NCBI GenBank assembly: GCA_019914995.1
Contig: CM034137.1
Coordinates: 3,967,155-4,031,154, forward strand
DNA: 64,000 bases
Origin: Acanthochlamys bracteata
Lineage: Eukaryota; Streptophyta; Magnoliopsida; Pandanales; Velloziaceae
Direction of reading: 5' to 3'
Every line of letters starts with the position of its first letter. The first letter of the stretch is position 1. This document shows, piece after piece, positions 50,253-62,091 of this stretch. The notes under the pieces are model-generated. The model was not told where the DNA came from and made no database searches. It was given only the letters and a program-made list of their open reading frames with translations. A program made the position numbers and the translations under genes.

Positions 50253-52855
50253 CACTACTACAAAAAAGATAATTACGGACTGAAAATTACCAACTAAATG
50301 TGTTCAGTAGGTAATTTTGTAATATACCGACTGAACAAAAATCAGTTGGCAATTCATATAAATTTATCGACTAAAGTATAACGAGGTCGATACTTTATGA
50401 ATATCACCGACAGATATCAAGTCAGTCGGTAAATGTTATGACAAATTACTGACTGAGTAAGTATTCGATCAGTAAATTACCGACTGAAAAGCTCTTTTCA
50501 GTCGGCAAAATGTCTTAATGAACCCGATCGGTTCATTTCCTTTCCACTCTACCTTAGTTAGGTTTTCGCCGGAGCCGTTCACTTGCCGCTGATCGGTGAT
50601 CCACTTGAGAAATCCTGCTTCATCTCACCGGATTTGCTTCCGTCCGACGCTAAGAGAAAAAAATTTAAAGAAATTTCGGAAGCTCTCATTCTGCTGGTGT
50701 GAGACTGAGCTGCTCCGACTCACCAGCCAGACAGATCATGTTCGGTGCTTGTTTGCTGGTGAGCTTCCCTCCCATACGTTCTCCAATTTTTTCGGCAGCC
50801 ACTAGGTTTGTTTTTTTGCTACAACTCAGTTGTTTGTTGGCAAAAATGGGTTCTCCTGTATGTTTAGTTGCCGACAGAAATTCGTCTCTGTTTATAGTTA
50901 TTTCGATCTCGTTGTTTTTTAAAAGAGTCGGCATTAGAAATTTTCATGAAGCAGTAGTCGTAGAATTTCAAATTAAGCTAAAATTAAGGTCAATGAAGCT
51001 GTTGAACTGAGAGCTTGGTGGTAGCTGTTATGCCCTTTACTGTCAGCAGCATTTCCATAATTTTATAGATAATTGTGGTAATTTTGTTTGCATCAGTGGA
51101 TGGATGTACTAATAAACCGTATTCATATACACGAAATGATGGCAGCTGAATGTGTTTATTTGAATTCATATATTGTAAGTTGAATGATGGCAGCTGATAT
51201 TTCTTTCCAATTTTTTTTTTGTATTTTGAAAATATTTCTTTAATTAACTTGCTTAGTATATATATGCATTGGATTAACTTTAAAGCTTACTTTCTTGGGA
51301 TCTTTGCTCTTTGCTTTTTAACTTAACTTATATTAATCCTTTATGCATTAATTCAATTCATTACTCTATTTAGCTTATCCATTGCATGTTTCTTTTCTTT
51401 CCATTTTTTTATGTATTTTAGAAATATTTCTTTAATTAACTTGCTTAGTATATATATGCATTGAATTAACTTTAAGGCTTACTTCCTTGGGATATTTACT
51501 TTTTGCTTCTTAACTTAAATTATATTAATCCCTTATGCATTAATTCAATTCATTACTCTCTTTAGCTTGTCCATTGCATGTTTCTTTTCTTTCCCATTTT
51601 TTTTTTATTTTGGTTCTTTAATTAACTTGCTTAGTATATATATGCATTGGATTAACTTTAAAGCTTGCTTTTTTAGAATTTTTGCTCTTTGCTTCTTAAC
51701 TTAACATATACTAATCCCTTATACATTAATTCAATTCATTACTCTCTTTAGCTTGTCCATTGCATGTTACTTTTCTTTCCCTTTTTTTTTATATTTATTT
51801 TGGAAATATTTCTTTAATTAACTTGCTTAGTATATATATGCATTGGATTAACTTTAAAACTTGCTTTCTTGGGATCTTTGCTCTTTACTTCTTAACTTAA
51901 CATATATTAATCCCTTATGCATTAATCCAATTCATTACTCTCTTTAGCTTATCATTGCATGTTTCTTTTCTTTCCAATTTTTTTTGTATTTTGAAAATAT
52001 TTTTTTAATTAACTTGCTTAGTATATATATGCATTGGATTAACTTTAAAACTTGCTTCCTTGGGATCTTTGCTCTTTGCTTCTTAACTTAACTTTTATTA
52101 ATCCCTTATGTATTAATTTAATTCATTACTCTCTTTAGCTTGTCCAATGCATGTTTCTTTTCTTTCCATTTTTTGATATTTTAGAAATATTTTTTTAATT
52201 AACTTGCTTAGTATATATATGCATTAGATTAACTTTAAAACTTGCTTTCTTGGGAACTTATAGTAGGTTTGATATGAAATTTGATGAATGGATAGAATTA
52301 ATTAGAAATAGCAGTGAGTAGATCACCACAACACATTACCGATTAAAAACAGTAATCAGTAATTACCGACTACAAAAGCGGTCAAAAATATGTAGTCGAA
52401 ATTACCGACCGAAACAATAGTTAAACAATACCGACTAATCCAGCAGTCGGTAAATATCGACAACAATATCAATCGATAAATATCAACCAATATATCAGTC
52501 GGTAAATACCGACCACAAGATCAGTCGATAAATAGCAACCAATATAGCAATCGGTATATACCGACTAATATGTCAGTCGGTAAATACCGACATAAACTGC
52601 CAGCCGGTAAATACCAACTAAAATTATAGTCGGTAACTTTTCCGACTGTTACCTCAGTCGGTAACTTGTGGCGGCATTTTTTCGTTGGTAATTTACTATG
52701 CGATGCCTACTAACTACTTGAGTTCGTCGGCAAATGGTTTACCGACCTCGATTTGCCGACTTCATACATTTCAGTCGGTATTCAGCTTTGCCGACTGAAA
52801 TTGATGGTTTGTCGACTATTTATGTCAGTCGGTGAAGTTGTTTAATGTAGTAGTA
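50253..52855. mobile_element. Complete non-autonomous CACTA (En/Spm) element
   Basis: Left end CACTACTACAAAAAAG (50253), right end TGTAGTAGTA (52846-52855), inverted except for the last base. ACA flanks both sides (50250-50252 and 52856-52858), the 3-bp target duplication of this superfamily. Subterminal blocks at 50270-50500 and 52325-52840 are packed with TACCGACTGA and CAGTCGGTAA words in both orientations, as expected for transposase binding sites. No transposase is encoded. The interior has a GC-richer unrecognised part (50520-51010) and a 190-bp tandem array. Confidence 0.88.
51200..52262. repeat. 190-bp tandem array, six units, inside the CACTA element
   Basis: The phrase TAATTAACTTGCTTAGTATA recurs at 51241, 51433, 51619, 51815, 52006 and 52196, giving periods of 186-196. 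Units are highly similar and share TGCATTGGATTAACTTTAAA, CTTTGCTTCTTAACTTAA and TTCAATTCATTACTCTCTTT. The sixth unit is cut off at about 52262. Confidence 0.92.
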
Positions 52856-52886
52856 ACAAGGCCTCTTGCTTTTTGTATTTGCTCCT

Positions 52887-53390
52887 AAGATTGTTAAAAT
52901 TTTGATTTAAATTTTAAAATACTACGATTTTATAATTTTACTTCACTCGAACGATTCCGATTTTAAGTAAAATTCCACATAGATCCCGATTTAAATCTTA
53001 AAATTGGTAAGATTTCGATCTTATACGATTTTACTTTTGAAGAAATTTTTGTAATTAACTATATTTGAAAGAGCTTTTTCTAAAATTTTAAAGAGTTTTC
53101 TATAATATCTTGAAGGTTTTCTTAAAAATTATAATTTTAAAAGATTTTTTATAAAATATAGAGAAATTTTTTTATAATATTTAAAAGAATTTAAAATTTT
53201 TTTAAATGTTCTAAATTTCTTTTTTAAAAAAACTATTAAAAAAAGTTTTATAAAAATTTTTTGATGCTATTGAAAACTTTTTTTATTAAAATTATTGGTA
53301 TGTAAAGTCTTACATCTTATTTATAATTCTGATTTTATGATCACATTTAAATAAATGATTCTATTTAAAATTTTGATTTTGACAATTTTG
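52887..53390. repeat. Mutator-type MITE, copy 3 (about 500 bp)
   Basis: Left end GATTGTTAAAATTTTGATTT, right end complemented AAAATTGTCAAAATCAAAAT; interior CGATTTTACTT and GATCCCGATTTAAATCTTAA as in the other copies. Flanks TTTGCTCCT and ATTGCTACT may be a decayed 9-bp duplication. It abuts the CACTA element, about 30 bases to its right. Confidence 0.65.
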
Positions 53391-54290
53391 ATTGCTACTT
53401 GCGTTTTTGTTCGTCTCCAAGAAGGATTGACCTCAACATAAAACTAAACTCATATTCCAATAACCGTACTCCGAATTTTTTGACAAAGTGATAATTGCAA
53501 TGAACTTCATCACTTTGTCGTGAGGGGCGCAATCCACTGTTGACGTTCCTGCTCAACTGATTATGAGATGAATCCTTTCTAAATTCATTACCTACTCTAG
53601 GACTGAGGCTTCGGCACAGTTTGATAGTGTTTGGAGAGTTTCAGTAAAATTTTTTATTTTCTATTTCTCATTAAGCTTTTTATAAAATTGTACAGAATCT
53701 TTTTTATAAATTTATCATATATAAAAAAATGTATGCTGTAATTTTTATTATTATTTATTTCTATTATTTTTTAAGTAGAAAAAACTTTATTTCTAAAAAT
53801 ATTTCTAAAATATTTTTATTTTAAAAAAAATTATTAGTATTTTCAAACTTCCAGAAATTCATCTATTAGTTTACTCTTATAGTTTAAAGCAAGTAGCCAT
53901 AATCCTTTATAGCTAAGAACATTTTCGTAGCCGTATCACTTTTGGGACATATCTTTACTGAGAAACCTCATTGCAGTGCAATCCTAACAACAGAAACTTT
54001 GTGTAAAAGCATCCCTAATCAATCCCATCTGGTTAAGGGGACATAAGGATATAGCATGGAAGTAGACCTTCCTTTGTGAACAGGGAGTTCAGTGAGTAAC
54101 GTTTAAAGTTTTCAGGGTGCAATTCTTTTTTCAAAAACAGTAGAGATCTCTCTCTTGCTTGAACTCTTTGCTAACAAATCTAGCCTTGTATATATCAATA
54201 TTGCCTAATAAGTTTTTACTGGTTTTAAATATCTATTTACAACAAATATTTTCACTCTATTAAGAAATATCAATAAGATCCTTAAATATT
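53391..54290. other. Intergenic; no gene seen
   Basis: Holds an AT-rich MITE-like segment at 53612-53864 (core ATGCTGTAATTTTTATTATT). Nothing else recognised. Confidence 0.4.
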
Positions 54291-54291
54291 T

Positions 54292-54629
54292 TGTTGGTTC
54301 TAAGTTTACGAACTTAGAACTTTTATCACTAGAAAAATTGCAAGTTTTCTTTGAAGGAGAACTTTTCTTTAAAAATCTTTTCTTTTTACTCACTTAATGC
54401 AAAACAACATGCTATAAGCCTTCTTATATAGGCATTACAACCAAAAATTATATTAACTAAGACATTAAAACAAAATAAAATTTACAATCATTACTAACCT
54501 TTAATACACCCACTACTTTTTCTAAATAATTTATATGCCTACTACTAGCATTACTTACCCACTCTCTTTCATTAATGTCTTGAGAAACTCCAAAAATGAA
54601 TGCATAAGTTTTGATTTGTTATTCCAACA
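54292..54629 (-). mobile_element. Solo LTR (338 bp) with 5-bp target duplication
   Basis: Starts TGTTGGTTCTAAG and ends TTATTCCAACA on the plus strand; same family and length as the LTRs of the copia element at 42560-47533. TATTT flanks it on both sides (54287-54291 and 54630-54634). It has no internal region, so it arose by recombination between two LTRs. Confidence 0.9.
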
Positions 54630-54714
54630 TATTTGCCGTAAAATTCATATAATCTTTGATAGGATTATAGCAGAATTTAGATTAATCACTCACGATAACA
54701 AAAAGTATTAATAG

Positions 54715-54812
54715 GGAACAGTTATCGGTCGCAGTTGAGAAAAACTGGTCGCTAATAGAATTAGCGACCAAAAAACTATGGTCGTCAAAGTGGTCGGTAA
54801 AAGCTGGTCTCA
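54715..54812. repeat. GGTCGCTA-type inverted subterminal repeats, left block
   Basis: TGGTCGCTAATAGAATTAGCGACCA forms an inverted pair (two halves around 54750-54775), with further GGTCGC and GGTCGG words. Similar words recur at 58350-58625 and 60455-60660. They resemble the subterminal repeats of a CACTA family different from the GGTCGGTA one. Confidence 0.5.
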
Positions 54813-57800
54813 ATGGAACCTCTCCCTTTGCGGCAACTTCGCCAACTTTACCGACATCACCAACGTCGACATCTACCATCAATGCGGGAAACTTTCTCCA
54901 AATACCACCCACCCTATTTCCCTGTAATCCAACCCTCAACTGAGCCTACAAGACCACCTCCTCCATATCACAAATATGATCGCGCACTTGCCTACCAAAT
55001 TTCAAGAACATAAGCATAAGCTAGGTACAACTACCCCTAACCGTACCGCCGCCCCACCCCTCCCTCTTGAACAACTTTCCCTATAGCACATCCATCTAGG
55101 CCACAATTGATTCTCCCTGATGTAGTTTGAACAATCATCCAAATCCCAACCCACCTATTGGACAGCCGACCACTACTTCTTTACACAACATATCCCCCGT
55201 CCAGCACCATAATTCCTCTGTAGATCCACAAACTAGTTATACTCCTATTGTTGCAAGCTCCCACCCCAACCCCACCTTCCCTATGTTTTCTTCCTTCCAC
55301 GCAAGAATGCAACCTTATGCCCAAGCAACAGCCTTTCCAGCGTCTAGCACGTACCCATTGTATACACTTCAACATCACATCTCCCCCCCCCCCCTCGATA
55401 ATTCTATTCTATAACTACACGAAGGCCTACTTCCTTTCCTCTCTCGAACAGTCGCAATACCCACCTAGAGATAAACATAAGTTTCCAACATTTGACGGTA
55501 GCGACCCTAATGAGTCTACTCCGCAAACCGATATTTCAGTTATTATCACACCCTGACATAGCAGAAAGTTTTCGTTACATCTATGTAGCTTAATGGTGAA
55601 GCTAACCAGTGGTACCAAAATTAAACCACTCGTGGGACTCATTCACTAATGCATTCCTCTTTCGATTTGGGCCTAACACATTTGAGAACCCAAGCATGCT
55701 TTAAAGCAACTCACACAGACAGATTCGGTGGCTGATAATCAAAAGTCCTTCGAAGACCTACACATATGAATTTCGCATACACAAGAAAACGGACCTTATC
55801 GGGTATTTTTGCGGCGTACTCTCGACGAATTTCCTTGGAGGTTATGTCTAGAAAACCGCAGACATTGCAACAGGCATATTGACTTGCCCGCACATGTGAG
55901 CTCAAGCACTCTTACGAATCGCAGCTACAACGGTCCTCTCATTTTTTGCTGGCCGCTTTGCCAACTCTCCCCACCAGCTACTTCGTATCCTACCAACACT
56001 ATCCTCTCTTCTGCATCAGCATCGCAACCACTTCCCACCGCCTTAAACAGCCGTACTCATCTCGTTTTGTCTGCAGCTGAGATTAGTGATCGCAAAGCTA
56101 AAGGGCTTTGTCTCTACTGCAATGACGATTACATTAGAGGGAATCGCTATTGGGGCAGACTCTACGTCATTTTCGGTGATGATTACTATAGTGATGATGA
56201 TGTCAAGCCAATGGTGAATGGTAATGACCTCACCACCGAAAACGCCAAAATGTAGCGTAGCGCAATGCGGTTTAGTTAGCCCACAAACGATTCAAACTGT
56301 CGAGACAATTAAGAATCAAGAGATATTCATTTTAATTGATTCCAATTCCACTCATAACTTTATTGCAGATCGTTTGACTAGATATTCGTCTCCCTTCCTC
56401 GCCTTTTAAATCGCTACACATCGAATTTGTTGACGGAAGACCTTACTTTGTCGAACGGACTTTCAATACCACTTCTTTGACAATTCAAGGTTCTTCTATT
56501 GTTGTCAATGCTTATCCTTTTCGATTCGTGGTAGTGGCTACATAGCTTAAGTGATGTAATTTGCACTTGGGATCATTCGGACATGCGCTTCACTTTGCAA
56601 AATAAAAATTTCATACTTTGTAGCATTAAGATGGGAGGCATTTCACAGCTTACTAGCCTACACTCTGGTTCCACTCTTTGTTCCATGTGGCTTTGTGTCG
56701 TTGCATATATAAATAACACGTCGAACAGCTCCTCACTCCCAGTTGATTTGGCCTTACTATTGGAGATAAATGCTTATGTTTTCTGTCACGTCTTTGGCCT
56801 GCCCCCTAAACGGTCCCATGACTATGGCACTCCCCTCCTACCTGGGGCACCTCCGGCTAACAACAGGCCTAATCGGTATCCACATGTCTAGAAGGCGGAA
56901 TCGAGCAAACTATTTAAGACATGTTAGCTCAAGGCATTATCCGTCCAACTTGCTCCACTTTTTCCTCCCTTATCCTCTTGGTGAAAAAGAAAGACGGTTC
57001 ATGGCTCTTTTTCATGGACTATCGCTCCTTGAATGAGATTACTGTCAAGGATAAATTTTCCATTCACATCATCTACGAACTACTGAATGAACTTCATGGG
57101 GCTCGTTTTTTCTCCAAACTCGACTAAAAGTTCGATTTTCACCAAATCCGTGTCAAGGAAGAGGACGTGCATAAAACAACCTTCTATACACATGACAAAT
57201 ATTATGAATTTTTCGTGATGCCCTTAAGATTGATGAACGCCCCAGCCACGTTTCAATCTCTAATGAATGACTTCTTCTGGCCCAACCTACAGAGGTTTGT
57301 TCTCATTTTTGTTGATGATATTTTGATTTATAACAAAACATAGGAAGACCACTTAGTCTTGGATGGGTCTTTACGATCCTTCAAAAGTCACGGTTACTTG
57401 CTAATTGTGCCAAGTACCAACTCAGGTGTTTTGAATTGAAATACTTGAGTCATATTGTGTCGGAAAGAGGAATTGCTGCCGTTCATTGCAAAGTTAAGCC
57501 TATGTTAGACTGGCCTACCTCCTCTTCGGTGACTTTGTTAAGGGACTTCCTAGGTTTGAAGGGTTACTACTGACGTTTCGTCAAGGATTATGGCTCGATT
57601 ATAGCCCCCTTAACATCCCTCCTCAAAAAGAATTCTTTTAATTGAACTCCAGAGGTAACTACTGGCTTCTCTCAACTGAAGACAACAATGACATCCACCC
57701 TAGTCTTAGCTGCCCCAAACTTCTTGCTGCCCTTTGCGGTATAAATGGACGCTTCCAGTAAAGGCATAGGTGCGGTTCTTTCTCAAACTAACCAACCGAT

Positions 57801-58340
57801 TATTTATTTCAGCAAAGCTTTATCGTCAGCAGCCGCCGACATGTCCACTTACGAGAAAGAACTCATAACGCTAGTGCTTGCGATTCAACGGCATCATCCC
57901 TATTTGCTTGGCAACCACTTCATCATTAAGACCGATCACTTGAGCCTCAACTTTTTGCTAGAACAACGGCAGTCCTCTCCAGAACAGTTAAAGTGGCTTG
58001 TCAAGTTGAAGGGTTTGATTATCACATTGAGTGCCGAGCAGGTAAACACACTATCGTTGCTAACGCCCTATACAGGTGTCCGACATCCTCTCGCGTGGCT
58101 CTTTCTACCCTACTGCCCTCTTCCTAGGATGATTTACGTTAGGCTCAGTTGCAAGATAAGCATTACTCCGAGCTCCTTCAGGCGGGCAAAAATGAATCCA
58201 AACAGGATATCATGGAGAGCAATGGCTTAATTCTTCAATAGCAGCGCATTTGGGTACCCGCTGTTCCTTCCTTATGCAACCAGTTATTATTTGAAGCACA
58301 TAACTCGGCATATGGAGGATATGATGATCATTTTCGGACC
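54813..58340 (+). mobile_element. Ty3/gypsy remnant (gag to start of integrase)
   Basis: Plus strand: Pro-rich gag region 54813-55556; GLCLYCND half of a zinc knuckle at about 56107; protease near 56310 (ILIDSNSTHNF, where active elements have DSG or DTG); reverse transcriptase 56921-57350 (LVKKKDGSW, DYRSLNEIT, then FVDDILIY after an in-frame stop); RNase H 57745-58010 (DASSKGIGAVLSQ, then TDHLSLNFLLEQR); first words of the integrase zinc region about 58240-58310. It ends abruptly at the GGTCGC repeats with no integrase core and no LTR. Many stops and frameshifts. A poly-C run of 13 lies at about 55382. Confidence 0.8.
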
Positions 58341-58349
58341 GGCCTTCCA

Positions 58350-58625
58350 GGATTGTAGTAGGTTTTAGCGACCCAGAGGAGATGATCACTGTTGATGTAG
58401 GTAGGTTTCAGTGACCACGAGGAGATGGTCACCGTTGGTTTGTTAGGGACCGTTATTATTGGTCACGTTTAGTGCATATCAACAACTGGTTGTGCTGGTC
58501 ATTGATAATCAATTAATAACTGATAGTGTCATTCGTGGATGGTTTAGCTCTCTACAATTTTAGCGATCTTTTGTTGCCGGTCACTAATAGTCCAACATTG
58601 ACTATTTACTGGTAGTCGATAATAC
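58350..58625. repeat. GGTCGCTA-type repeats, middle block
   Basis: TTTAGCGACC, CAGTGACCA, GGTCACCGTTGG, TTGGTCACGTTTAG and TTTTAGCGATC words in both orientations, with a direct repeat GAGGAGATG(A/G)TCAC. It borders the gypsy remnant on the right as 54715-54812 does on the left. Confidence 0.45.
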
Positions 58626-59680
58626 ATTTAAAAATTTTATTTCTTCATTTCTATATATTATATATTATTATTTTTATACAAAATAATTCAATATTATAAT
58701 AACAAATATAAAAATAAATATTTTAATAATTAATATTTTAATAATATTAAATAAAATATATTAGTAATTTCTTAGGTACAATAAATAAAAATATAATAAA
58801 AAGTATTACAAGCATGTAGTTTTAATAAATAAAATATAAGAAACTAACACAAGTGCTAACTACAAACAGGCCGATCTGAACGATCAGCAAGTGCGCACAT
58901 ATCGACACTAATCTCCTAAGAAAAATTCACTCGCACATTCAATGAAAATTTACATAGGCACCGAATTTCCGCCATATCTCCCAAAAATACACAAGCAATC
59001 TCATAAAATTTTTCACTCCGTTGATTCTCTCACTTTATTCTTAATTCTCGGCCAACTCTTATCCAATTCTACAACAAACTAAAAATTGAATACAAGTCCT
59101 ATTTTGATTTTAGATATGGCTCAATTTTAGATTTCGTTGTCTATTTCGGTTTGTGATTAAGATCCTAACTTGGTTTGATCTCTAGTTTCAACTCCGCCTC
59201 GATTGACACATGTTTTATTGTTGGCATGACATTGGTCAACGACTGTAATTCAGGGGCAATTATCAGCTTCAACGGTGCTGACACAGTTGCACAAAATAAA
59301 ACTTACTCACGCCGCGACTTGTGCTCACCATCGAAACAAGCAAAATTTCGAATTCCGGTGTCTAGTTCGGTTTTTTGTCAAGATCCTAGCTCTATCTCGT
59401 CACCTTCTTCAACTCCAACTAAAATTTTCTATTTTAAATTTCAATAATTTGTTTTAATTTTTGTTGATATATTTTAATATTTGCTGATTTAGTTTATGGT
59501 GTATTAGATTTAATTTACAGTGCATTTACGGTGTGTTGACTTTGACTAATGATATATTGTTTTTTATTATAGTGTAGTTGATAGTTGGCCCGAAAATGAA
59601 ATGTTTAATGCATTATTGCAAAAAATAGGATGGTAGTTGGTTTCCTGTATCACAGTCGTTAGAAAAATTGTTATGAGGCA
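58626..59680. other. No gene recognised
   Basis: AT-rich to about 58860, then a moderately GC-richer part with overlapping plus-strand frames 59175-59447 and 59275-59457 that show no known domain. Possibly the interior of the element whose ends are the GGTCGC blocks. Confidence 0.35.
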
Positions 59681-59689
59681 ATAGTTATG

Positions 59690-60360
59690 CTGCAAAATTC
59701 TTTTATGTTTTATCTTGCTCAATCCGCACAGAGTATTTAAGCACACGACAATGCAGTAAAAATAGCCACTGGTGAAGTCAAGCTACAACCATTGCAACTG
59801 TGATTAGATAATATAGTCAGAAAAGGAGAGAGCAGTTGATGGTTTCAAATAGTCTTTTGAATTTGTGATTGATTAATAGTATGAACTCGGAGTCTCCATT
59901 CTCTCTTCCTATCTCTATTGTTGTTTGTTGTTGATGAAAAGAATGCTGAAATGTAACTCTTTGTTATTGATGAAAAGAATGCTGAAATGTTACTCTTTGT
60001 TGTGAAATTTAATCAAATTTTGAAAATAGTAATGATGTCTATATACCAAAGAATATACATGACGAGGCAATGATGAGATTGCAAAAATATTTTCCTATAC
60101 TTTCATCCTTAACGTGCACTGCCTCTATAAGTACATGCAAGGCAATAAGGATGGCTACTAGAAATGTCAGGCCGTAACAACTACAACTGTAATTAGAGAA
60201 TACAGTGTAGAGAGGGGGAGAACAGTGAATGGTTTCGAACTATCCTTTTAATTGTAGTGATTGATCAAAGCATGAACTAAGCCGCCCTCCTCTCTTCCTT
60301 TCTTTATTGTTTTTTTTTGTCCATAGAAAGAGTGCTAGAAATGTAACTTTTTGTTCTAAG
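59690..60360. repeat. Diverged tandem duplication, period about 390 bp
   Basis: 59760-60000 and 60150-60360 share, in order, AGCCACTGG/GGCTACTAG, CAACTGTGATTAGA/CAACTGTAATTAGA, GAGCAGTTGATGGTTTC/GAACAGTGAATGGTTTC and CTCTCTTCC. Within the first copy GATGAAAAGAATGCTGAAAT occurs twice, 45 bases apart. Confidence 0.6.
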
Positions 60361-60454
60361 ATATTTATAATGGTTTAATTGTGTTATCTATTTTAATAAA
60401 TGATCTTCTATGTAACTTTTAGATTCTTTAATATAACTTTTTTGAAAAAATTTT

Positions 60455-60660
60455 AGTTACTCGACAGTACCAAGGCATCTCGGTCGCTATTAGTAACATG
60501 CGACCAACACAAGGTTGGCACTACTAGAGAAGCGACCAGCCGCTATGGACAAAGAAACCAACCAGCAGTCGACGCTATTACTAGCAAAAGCCACTAAGAC
60601 TATATTGGTCGCTAATATAAGTCAATGATCAGTTGTGTTGGTCGCTATTTTTTGAAAAAG
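60455..60660. repeat. GGTCGCTA-type repeats, right block, with a CACTA-like start
   Basis: CTCGGTCGCTATTAG, GCGACCAACAC, ATTGGTCGCTAATATAAG and GTTGGTCGCTATTTTTTG occur here. At about 60513 CACTACTAGAGAAGCGACCA looks like a CACTA terminus, but no matching TAGTAGTG end was found to its right within the window. Confidence 0.45.
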
Positions 60661-62090
60661 GTTACCAAATTTGGAACTCGTTGAAGCACCTTCAGCAATG
60701 GGATAGAGTGGTCTCTGCTACATCATCAGCGAAGAACATAAGCTGATAGCTTTTGCTCATGTAATGGCAAGCAGTTTTACTTGGCCATCATTACGTCTTT
60801 AACACTAATTTTTGTTGGTCGCTGATGTTATTATAATCTGATGACTTTTCTGATTGCTGTTTTTATGGAGAGCAACTTCTTTCGTAGTTTTGCGATTGGG
60901 TTTTGTAATACTATTACCTCCATTATAACCAGTTTTCTTATCCAAATTAGTCTTTTCTTTTTTATTGTCAGATTTATCATTTTGTACATGTAAATATGTA
61001 ACCTCTTGATTCTCTTTACATAATTCTAGAGGAATTTTTTCACCTTGAACTACTTCAGATTAAGTTCGCCCAATTGCTTGACATTTCTTATCAACGGAAG
61101 CAACTCTCTTGGTTGCTCTACCATGCAGGCAGGAAACTGTGGGCTACTTCCATTGAAAACCACTTCCTGAGAGAGCATCAGTTAGCTCTAATGCAGATAA
61201 TGAAACTAAGCCAAATACTAAAATAATTTTTTTAAGGAAAAACATTTAGTGGATTTTCAACAAATTCTACCTCCAAATAGGTGCTTTGTTTTGATTTCCG
61301 CCCCGGAGTAACCTAATATTAGGATCTTTCTTGTGCGTCATGTCTGACTAGCTAGAGTTTATGGAAAGAGGAATCCACTAACAACGAAATGCTCATTCGG
61401 TTTGGAGCTAGAACAACTTGAAATTCTACCTCCGGAACGGTTATGCAAAAGACTTGCTTCCGTTGAATCCAGGCAAATATACTAGAGTGGCAACATGCTC
61501 ACTCAACACACGCACTTGTAAACGGGAAAAGTACTTGAAGGAGTACGGATACTTTTGTTACACGGTCAACACTTCCTATCATGTGGACAAGCCAATATAA
61601 TAAGGAATTGAAGATCTTTTTTTTATTTTATTTTTGAATCAATTCTTATCCAAAAAAAAAAAAAAAAAAAAGATGCTCGACAGAGATAAACAACAATGAG
61701 AGTCCATCTGCAATCCCGAAAGCGGTCAAGTGTTAATAGAAGAATTCGACCAGCGAAGCGGTTAAAAGAATTTTAGGTCTATCTGAGTCTAAATTATACT
61801 TATAATCATTCATGGCATAAAATTTACTCGTGCTTTATAAAATTTTGAAATTTTTTGCTGTACTCTGTATGAACTATTTTTTTACTTAAAAAACTCAAAA
61901 GTTTGGTGAAATAGATACCAAATAGCCTCTTAATATATAAAAAATACTCATATAAACTTTCATATATTTTAATTGTTTTTTGACAGTTTATCAAAGTGCT
62001 AATTCTAAAAAATATAGAGAAAAAGTCCAACAATGTCAAGAGAAGGTGTCTTTCTATAATAAAATCCAAGAACAACTTAAAAAGATTTCT
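60661..62090. other. No gene recognised; homopolymer A tract
   Basis: The frame 61418-61600 has no recognisable family. A run of 20 A at 61652-61671 could be the tail of a retroposed sequence, but no flanking duplication or body could be assigned. 61800-62090 is AT-rich 3' flank of the DUF1644 locus. Confidence 0.4.
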
Positions 62091-62091
62091 A

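Noticed and set aside
51200..52262. 190-bp repeats considered as a CRISPR or rDNA spacer
   Set aside because: Units are contiguous without spacers and no rRNA sequence is nearby; CACTA ends and the ACA duplication bound the whole.
61652..61671. Twenty-A tract as the tail of a SINE or processed gene
   Set aside because: No polymerase III boxes, no body with family similarity and no flanking duplication could be found.
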